A DNA stretch of 10,139 nucleotides from an uncultured Oscillospiraceae bacterium (lineage in GTDB: Bacteria > Bacillota > Clostridia > Oscillospirales > Oscillospiraceae), in the NCBI GenBank assembly GCA_934636045.1, contig CAKTZP010000074.1:1-10139 (forward strand). Direction: 5' to 3'. A program made the position numbers and the translations under genes. Under the pieces are notes generated by a model. It had not been told where the DNA came from. It worked only from the letters and a program-made list of their open reading frames with translations, and did no database searches. Shown one piece after another: positions 6,234-10,139 of the stretch (the first letter of the stretch is position 1; every line of letters starts with the position of its first letter).

Positions 6234-7478
6234 TTACACCTGCCAGCCGGAAAGATAGGCAATCTGCTCGTCCGTCAGATGGTCGATCTGCAGTCCCGCG
6301 CCCTTCAGCTTCAGCAGCGACACCGCGTCGTCGATTTCCTTCGGCACCTCATAGACCTGCCGGTCGAGCTTCGCGCCGTTTCGGAGCATGTATTCCAGCG
6401 AAAGCGCCTGCACGGAGAAGCTCGTGTCCATGATCTCCGCCGGGTGGCCGTTGCCGGAGGCGAGGTTGACCAGCCGTCCTTCGGCCAGCAGATTCAGCAC
6501 GCGGCCGTCGGGCAGCTCGTAGCCGACGATGTCGTTGCGGCGCTTGAAGACGCGCACGGCCATTTTTTCCAGCGCTTCGCCGTTGACCTCCACGTTAAAA
6601 TGTCCTGCGTTGGACAAAAATGCATTGTTCTTCATCACTGCGAAATGCCGCTCCGTGATGACGTCCCGGCAGCCGGTGGTGGTGATAAAAATATCGCCCT
6701 GCTTTGCCGCCTCGTCCATCGGCATCACGCGGCAGCCGTCCATCGAGGCCTCGAGCGCCTTGATGGGATCGATCTCCGTGACGATCACGTCCGCGCCCAT
6801 ACCCTTGGCGCGCATGGCCACGCCGCGGCCGCAGTAGCCGTAGCCCGCCACGACGACGGTCTTGCCCGCCACGAGCAGATTCGTCGTGTGCATGATGGAG
6901 TCCCAGACCGACTGGCCGGTACCATATTTGTTGTCGTAATAGTGCTTGCACTTGGCGTCGTTGACGTTCATCATCGGGAAGGGGAGCACGCCCGCCTTGG
7001 CTCTGGCATGCAGACGGTGGATGCCGGTGGTGGTCTCCTCCGCGCCGCCGATAATTTTGTCGCCGAGATGGGCATATTCGCCGCTGAGCAGGTCTAAAAG
7101 GTCGCCGCCGTCGTCAATAATCAAATCGGGATGGCAGGAAAGCGCCTCCACCAACAGCTGCTCATATTCCTTTGGGCTGACGCCGTGCATTGCGTAGCAT
7201 TCCACGCCCAGCGAGGCCAGCCCCGCTGCCACATCGTCCTGCGTGGACAGGGGGTTGCAGCCGGTGGCATGCACCTCCGCACCGCCTGCGGCCAGACACA
7301 GCGCCAAAAATGCCGTTTTTGCCTCCAGATGAATGGAAATGGTAATTTTCTTGCCCGCAAAGGGCTTTTCTGCCGCGAAGCGGTCGCGGATGGCGCACAG
7401 CGCAGGCATAAAATCCTGTACCCATTCGATCTTCATCCGGCCGTACTCCGCGAGGGACCTATCTCTGACGTGGCTCAT
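6234..7478 (-). CDS. ahcY: Adenosylhomocysteinase (S-adenosylhomocysteine hydrolase)
   Basis: Cytoplasmic NAD-dependent enzyme of 414 aa that splits S-adenosylhomocysteine into adenosine and homocysteine, relieving product inhibition of methyltransferases. Visible residues are His50 in the IHLEAKTA stretch, EE147-148 in AEETTTG, Lys178 and Asp182 in NVNDAKCKHYYDN (equivalent to human Lys186 and Asp190), the NAD-binding GYGYCGRG (212-219), His293 in NAGHFN and His345 in GNGHPAE. It ends LSGWQV and lacks the C-terminal Lys/Tyr arm of the eukaryotic and proteobacterial forms, placing it with the short archaeal/Thermotoga-type enzymes. Some members of that group prefer S-inosylhomocysteine, so the exact substrate is open. 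AGGAGGT (7493-7487) precedes the ATG by eight bases. First gene of an operon with the LURP-one protein. Confidence 0.95.
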   Translation of the reverse strand: MSHVRDRSLAEYGRMKIEWVQDFMPALCAIRDRFAAEKPFAGKKITISIHLEAKTAFLALCLAAGGAEVHATGCNPLSTQDDVAAGLASLGVECYAMHGVSPKEYEQLLVEALSCHPDLIIDDGGDLLDLLSGEYAHLGDKIIGGAEETTTGIHRLHARAKAGVLPFPMMNVNDAKCKHYYDNKYGTGQSVWDSIMHTTNLLVAGKTVVVAGYGYCGRGVAMRAKGMGADVIVTEIDPIKALEASMDGCRVMPMDEAAKQGDIFITTTGCRDVITERHFAVMKNNAFLSNAGHFNVEVNGEALEKMAVRVFKRRNDIVGYELPDGRVLNLLAEGRLVNLASGNGHPAEIMDTSFSVQALSLEYMLRNGAKLDRQVYEVPKEIDDAVSLLKLKGAGLQIDHLTDEQIAYLSGWQV

Positions 7479-7510
7479 AAGCGCCGACCTCCTGTCTGTT
7501 TTTCGCCTCT

Positions 7511-7539
7511 ATCATAGCACAGTGCCGGACTTTTTTCAA
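7511..7539 (-). promoter_or_regulatory. Sigma-A-type promoter of ahcY
   Basis: On the minus strand, TTGAAA (7539-7534), a 17-base spacer, then TATGAT (7516-7511). Transcription should start close to 7505, leaving a leader of about 25 bases, too short for a riboswitch. Confidence 0.85.
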
Positions 7540-7567
7540 CAACCTGCCAAAATTCATAGTTAATTCA

Positions 7568-7596
7568 TGGACAAATCGTCCAAAATCGGCTACAAT
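7568..7596 (+). promoter_or_regulatory. Sigma-A-type promoter of the rhomboid-like gene
   Basis: TGGACA (7568-7573), 17-base spacer, TACAAT (7591-7596). AAAGGAGG (7612-7619) follows, six bases before the ATG at 7626. Two AATTCAT heptamers (7551-7557 and 7562-7568), 11 bases apart, abut the -35 between the two divergent promoters. Confidence 0.8.
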
Positions 7597-7625
7597 GTTC
7601 ACAGCAATTCCAAAGGAGGAATTCG

Positions 7626-8534
7626 ATGAAAGCTTTGCGAACCAAATATCACCGCTGGCTGTTCCGCAACCGCGATAAGGGCATCCCGAATCTGATGCTT
7701 TTCGTCGTGCTGGGGAATGTGCTGGTCTATTTTCTTGCGGTCATCACCAACAACAGCATGGTCTACGGCGCGCTGAATTTTGACGGCGCAAAGATCCTGC
7801 ACGGTCAGGTTTGGCGGCTGATTTCCTTTGTGTTTACTTACAGCTTTTCCTATGGCGGCGGCGTCATCAGCTTCTTTTTCCTGCTCCTGTCGGCCTATTT
7901 CTACTGGTGGCTTGGCAGGATGATCGAAAGCGCGTGGGGCACGCTGCGGATGAACCTCTATTACGGCGGCGGCGTTTTGCTGACCGGTATGATCGCTCTG
8001 ATGGTCTATGCGATCTTCAAGATCAATATTTACGTCACGCCGTATTATCTCAATATCTCGCTCTTCCTTGCCGTTGCGACGCTGATCCCCGAGCAGCAGG
8101 TGCTGGTGTTTTTCGTCATTCCGGTCAAAATGCGCTGGATGGCGCTGATCGATATTGCCCTGACGGTGTTCGAGATTGTGCAGTATCTGGTGTTCTTCCG
8201 CCCGGTTTGGCTGGCATTCATCATTTTTGCCACGCCCGCAGTGATTGCACTGCTGAACTACGCATTGACCTTCGGCAAGGAGGTCGGCAACCTCCTCCCG
8301 CGCAGAGGCTATCACAGCCACCGCCCAAAGCGGCCGGCGCGCCCGATTGCCGATGCACCGAAGCGCGGCGCAGGGCAGGCAAGCGCCGGCGCCCGTCCCT
8401 ATCGCCACAAATGCACCGTCTGCGGCCGCACCGATACTGACTACCCCGACCTCGAATTCCGCTACTGCTCCAAATGTAAGGGTTACTACTGCTACTGCAT
8501 GGATCACATCAATAACCATACGCATATTCAATAG
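7626..8534 (+). CDS. Rhomboid-fold membrane protein lacking catalytic residues, with C-terminal zinc ribbon
   Basis: A 302-aa polytopic membrane protein with about six hydrophobic segments between residues 22 and 216. Rhomboid features are the GQVWRLISFVF loop (Trp63-Arg64), an E..WG motif (Glu101, Trp104-Gly105), and the family-like stretch LIPEQQVLVFFVIPVK (153-168). The catalytic Ser motif GxSG is missing: the equivalent place reads PYYLNISLF near 139-147. No His is found in the last membrane segment either. It is therefore probably a pseudoprotease (Derlin/iRhom-like in principle) that binds or sorts membrane proteins; this role is inferred. A basic, Pro/Arg-rich linker (about 224-262) leads to a cytoplasmic-looking tail with CxxC (263, 266), CxxC (281, 284), Cys289, Cys291, His294, His298 and His300, a likely zinc-binding unit. 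The gene stands alone, divergent from ahcY. Confidence 0.82.
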   Translation: MKALRTKYHRWLFRNRDKGIPNLMLFVVLGNVLVYFLAVITNNSMVYGALNFDGAKILHGQVWRLISFVFTYSFSYGGGVISFFFLLLSAYFYWWLGRMIESAWGTLRMNLYYGGGVLLTGMIALMVYAIFKINIYVTPYYLNISLFLAVATLIPEQQVLVFFVIPVKMRWMALIDIALTVFEIVQYLVFFRPVWLAFIIFATPAVIALLNYALTFGKEVGNLLPRRGYHSHRPKRPARPIADAPKRGAGQASAGARPYRHKCTVCGRTDTDYPDLEFRYCSKCKGYYCYCMDHINNHTHIQ

Positions 8535-8556
8535 ACAGAGCCCCCGGAGGGCAAGG

Positions 8557-8593
8557 CACAGCGGCAATGTGGAACATCTGCGTTGCCGCTGTG
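8557..8593 (+). repeat. Inverted repeat, copy 1 of a dispersed element
   Basis: Perfect 11-base arms (8557-8567 CACAGCGGCAA with 8583-8593) around a 15-base loop, 22 bases after the rhomboid-like gene. No T run follows, so it is not a classical terminator, although it may stabilise the mRNA 3' end. A related copy lies at 10003-10030. Confidence 0.75.
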
Positions 8594-8623
8594 ATACGTG
8601 CGCCGGATAATGTGCCGGGTGTG

Positions 8624-8632
8624 TGATATAAT
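8624..8632 (+). promoter_or_regulatory. Extended -10 promoter of the MmcQ-DUF5655-MazG operon
   Basis: TGATATAAT: a consensus TATAAT (8627-8632) with the extended TG one base upstream. No good -35 lies at the expected distance, which extended -10 promoters tolerate. Confidence 0.65.
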
Positions 8633-8655
8633 GATGCTGACAAATCGGAGGATGT

Positions 8656-8660
8656 GGAGG
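8656..8660 (+). promoter_or_regulatory. Ribosome binding site supporting a GTG start
   Basis: GGAGG lies seven bases before the GTG at 8668. The ATG at 8652 is not in the coding frame. Confidence 0.75.
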
Positions 8661-8667
8661 CAAAGCC

Positions 8668-9048
8668 GTGAAGCGCGATGAATTAGAAGCGTTTATACTG
8701 GAAGCATACCATGCGGATGCAGACTATCCATGGCGCAAATACCCCAATTACGAGGTGTTTCGCCATAGCAATAATCGGAAATGGTTTGCAATCATTATGG
8801 ATATTCCAAAAAATAAATTGGGGATGAAAGAGGAAGCGCTGCTGGAGGTGGTCAATTTCAAAAGTGACCCCATTTTGATTGGCGCACTGCGGGAGGAGCC
8901 CGGTTTTTTCCCGGCGTATCACATGAGCAAGGATAACTGGATTACCGCTGCACTGGACGGCAGCGTATCCGATGATAAAATCAAAATGCTGCTTGACATG
9001 AGCTATCAGGCAACGGCACCCAAAGCACGCAAAAAAAAACGCCGATAA
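8668..9048 (+). CDS. MmcQ/YjbR family protein
   Basis: A 126-aa cytoplasmic protein starting at GTG. It matches the MmcQ/YjbR (DUF419) family with its DNA-binding-like double-wing fold. Family stretches are YPWRKYPNYEVFRH near the N-terminus, RKWFAIIMDIPKNKLG, VNFKSDPILIGALRE, the FFPAYHMSKDNWITAAL core, and a final helix DDKIKMLLDMSYQAT. The tail KARKKKRR is strongly basic, which could favour nucleic-acid contact, though no function is established for the family. It is the first gene behind an extended -10 promoter and is followed 60 bases later by the DUF5655-like gene. Codon use is visibly more A/T-rich than in the transporter and ahcY genes. Confidence 0.88.
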   Translation: MKRDELEAFILEAYHADADYPWRKYPNYEVFRHSNNRKWFAIIMDIPKNKLGMKEEALLEVVNFKSDPILIGALREEPGFFPAYHMSKDNWITAALDGSVSDDKIKMLLDMSYQATAPKARKKKRR

Positions 9049-9095
9049 ATCGTGATTTGTCCGGGAAAGAGGCAGAACAAAAGCCCGGGATTTGC

Positions 9096-9100
9096 GGAGG
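9096..9100 (+). promoter_or_regulatory. Ribosome binding site fixing the DUF5655-like start
   Basis: GGAGG lies eight bases before the ATG at 9109. It rules out an in-frame upstream codon at 9052, which has no ribosome binding site and would add a 19-residue extension. Confidence 0.8.
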
Positions 9101-9108
9101 GGAACAGA

Positions 9109-9495
9109 ATGGACACAACGATACAGGACACCTTGTTTTTCTTTGACCGACATCAGGCTGCCTATCCGCTGTATGCGTGCTTTCAGGAAAAGCTGCTTAC
9201 CAGATTCCCTGAAAGCCGGATCAAAGTGCAAAAATCTCAAATCTCATACTACAATCGGCACCTTTATGCCTGTGTATCCTTCTTGAAGGTAAAAAAGAAA
9301 GCGGAGCTGCCGGATGACTATTTTGTGCTGACGCTGGGGCTGCCCGCTCCGCCGGAATCCGACCGGGTGGCGGCAAAAACCGAGCCGTATCCGGGACGGT
9401 GGACAACGCATTTTGTTATCAGCAGTCCGTCCGATTTGGACGAGGAGCTGTTTGATTGGATTGAGCAGGCTTATCAATTTGCGCAGGCAAAATAA
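9109..9495 (+). CDS. DUF5655-like protein
   Basis: A 128-aa soluble protein. It resembles DUF5655 domains: an N-terminal helix with FFDRHQAAYPLYACFQEKL, then IKVQKSQISYYNRHLYACVS as the beta-strand core, a central LTLGLPAP strand, GRWTTHFVISSPSDLDEEL, and a closing helix. No catalytic motif, membrane segment or metal-binding cluster is evident, and the biochemical role of the domain is unknown. It lies 60 bases after the MmcQ/YjbR gene and 12 bases before the MazG-like gene, all on the same strand, so an operon is likely. Recognition rests on recalled family pattern and should be confirmed by a profile search. Confidence 0.75.
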   Translation: MDTTIQDTLFFFDRHQAAYPLYACFQEKLLTRFPESRIKVQKSQISYYNRHLYACVSFLKVKKKAELPDDYFVLTLGLPAPPESDRVAAKTEPYPGRWTTHFVISSPSDLDEELFDWIEQAYQFAQAK

Positions 9496-9507
9496 CGGAG
9501 GAAACAG

Positions 9508-9843
9508 ATGCAAGTCAACGAATATCAAAAAGCGGCAATGGCAACGCTGAATCCGGCGCTTGACAAAAAGGATGTTCTCATCAACAGCGTCATGGGCTTG
9601 TGCGGGGAATCCGGGGAGGCCATTGACATCGTGAAAAAGTGGCTGATGCAGGGACATGAGCTGGATAAGGAGCATTTGGTCAGGGAGCTTGGGGATGTGG
9701 CGTGGTATCTTGCCGAGGCTGCCACGGCATTGGATGTTCCGCTGGAAGCTGTTTTTCAGGGGAATCTGGACAAGCTGCGCCAGCGTTTTCCCAACGGCTT
9801 TGACGCCGGAGCTTCGGTGAATCGCAGGGAGGGCGATCTGTAA
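9508..9843 (+). CDS. MazG-like nucleotide pyrophosphohydrolase
   Basis: A 111-aa all-alpha enzyme predicted to hydrolyse nucleoside triphosphates to monophosphate and pyrophosphate with Mg2+. The metal-binding signature is complete: GLCGESGEA with Glu34 and Glu37, then VRELGDVAWYLA with Glu60 and Asp63. Single-domain size fits the small MazG-like house-cleaning enzymes, not full-length MazG (about 260 aa). GGAGG (9497-9501) lies six bases before the ATG. Last gene of the apparent three-gene operon. Its natural substrate (canonical, modified or damaged nucleotides) cannot be read from the sequence. No terminator is visible after it. Confidence 0.9.
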   Translation: MQVNEYQKAAMATLNPALDKKDVLINSVMGLCGESGEAIDIVKKWLMQGHELDKEHLVRELGDVAWYLAEAATALDVPLEAVFQGNLDKLRQRFPNGFDAGASVNRREGDL

Positions 9844-9881
9844 ATGCAGGGTTTCGGTGTATTGCCCTGTGGCTCAGATTG

Positions 9882-9992
9882 CTGAACAAGCGGAATGCCC
9901 TGCTCAATCTGGATAAGAAGGAGAATGAGCTTGTGGACGGCGAGCGGAGCGAGGAGGAGCCGCAAAAAGCATCCGCAGCCAGAGAACGCTAA
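9882..9992 (+). pseudogene. Possible 3' remnant of a gene, unidentified
   Basis: One frame here reads like the end of a protein: starting LNKRNALLNLDKKENELVDG and running through an acidic stretch to SAARER and a TAA stop. It is rich in Leu, Lys and Glu as a real helix would be. There is no ATG or ribosome binding site in that frame, and upstream it runs into the end of the MazG-like gene in another frame. It could be a leftover of a deleted gene or chance. The rest of the 9844-10052 gap holds a repeat copy and the next ribosome binding site. Confidence 0.3.
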
Positions 9993-10002
9993 AAAGAAAA
10001 AT

Positions 10003-10030
10003 CACAGCGGCAACGCAGGACATCTGCATT
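10003..10030 (+). repeat. Copy 2 of the dispersed element seen at 8557
   Basis: Matches 8557-8584 directly at 23 of 28 bases. Its first 16 bases are identical to the reverse complement of 8578-8593. The distal inverted arm is missing, so this copy cannot form the same hairpin. Confidence 0.6.
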
Positions 10031-10038
10031 AGATAAAT

Positions 10039-10044
10039 AAGGAG
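10039..10044 (+). promoter_or_regulatory. Ribosome binding site deciding the GNAT start
   Basis: AAGGAG is eight bases from the ATG at 10053 but only two from the in-frame ATG at 10047, so 10053 is preferred. Confidence 0.65.
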
Positions 10045-10052
10045 ACATGAAA

Positions 10053-10139
10053 ATGGAAGTGGTTATTCGAAAAGTTCAGCAGGGTGATGCGAATGCCCTT
10101 GCGTATATTCAAACTGAAAGCTGGAAAGCGGCGTTTGCA
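10053..10139 (+). CDS. GNAT family N-acetyltransferase (3' partial)
   Basis: Only the first 29 residues are in the window. They read VVIRKVQQGDANALAYIQTE followed by SWKAAFA, which matches the N-terminal strand and first helix of GNAT acetyltransferases (IRxxxxxDAxALAxIxxESW). The acetyl-CoA-binding motif lies outside the window, so substrate and completeness cannot be judged. It may be a separate transcript or a distal gene of the preceding operon; no promoter stands out in the 200 bases before it. Confidence 0.72.
   Translation, partial: MEVVIRKVQQGDANALAYIQTESWKAAFA

Noticed and set aside
6279..7097. Plus-strand open frame (272 codons) opposite ahcY
   Set aside because: His- and Ala-rich shadow translation of a clear AhcY gene on the other strand.
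7479..7510. Possible SAH or SAM riboswitch before ahcY
   Set aside because: The predicted leader from the TTGAAA/TATGAT promoter is only about 25 bases, too short for any known SAH or SAM aptamer.
8557..8593. Rho-independent terminator for the rhomboid-like gene
   Set aside because: The 11-bp stem is good but it has a 15-base loop and no following T run, and a related copy elsewhere marks it as a repeat element.
7599..8663. Minus-strand open frame (354 codons) opposite the rhomboid-like gene
   Set aside because: The plus strand has promoter, ribosome binding site, membrane segments and a zinc-ribbon tail; the antisense product has no such features.
10003..10030. Attachment-site duplication of an integrated element spanning 8557-10030
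   Set aside because: There is no integrase or transposase in the interval and the copies are imperfect (23 of 28 bases), so an att-site claim is not supported.

Overview
The window looks like chromosomal DNA from a GC-rich member of the Clostridia, most likely a gut Oscillospiraceae/Ruminococcaceae-type bacterium. This is an inference from strong AGGAGG ribosome binding sites, sigma-A-type promoters (TTGAAA-N17-TATGAT and similar), U-tract terminators, GC-rich third codon positions, and the gene families present. No rRNA, tRNA, CRISPR array, insertion sequence or phage gene is visible.

Layout. (1) Positions 1-3404, plus strand: the downstream part of a BmpA/NupOPQ-type nucleoside ABC importer operon. 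It holds a double ATPase (5' end outside the window) and two permeases, tightly packed and closed by a strong terminator. (2) Positions 3497-4123: uridine kinase (udk), just after that terminator, which fits import followed by phosphorylation of nucleosides. (3) Positions 4253-5362: an aldo/keto reductase fused to a two-cluster 4Fe-4S ferredoxin domain, with its own promoter. (4) Positions 5363-5759: a gene-free stretch of about 400 bp made of GC-rich palindromic repeats and two convergent terminators. (5) Positions 7478 to 5760, minus strand: a two-gene operon of S-adenosylhomocysteine hydrolase (ahcY) and a LURP-one/YxjI-like protein. (6) Positions 7626-8534, plus strand and divergent from ahcY: a rhomboid-fold membrane protein that lacks protease catalytic residues and ends in a zinc-ribbon tail. 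(7) Positions 8668-9843: a compact operon with more A/T-rich codon use, encoding an MmcQ/YjbR protein, a DUF5655-like protein and a MazG-like pyrophosphohydrolase. (8) Positions 9844-10139: a possible gene remnant, a second copy of a repeat first seen at 8557, and the start of a GNAT acetyltransferase cut by the window end.

The left half is core metabolism (nucleoside uptake and salvage, redox, methyl-cycle detoxification). The right end is more accessory in character. I see no convincing new defence or mobile system. The points most worth checking are the mosaic repeats at 5375-5720, the terminator placed in the udk leader, the pseudo-rhomboid with a Cys/His tail, and the small three-gene module bracketed by related repeats.
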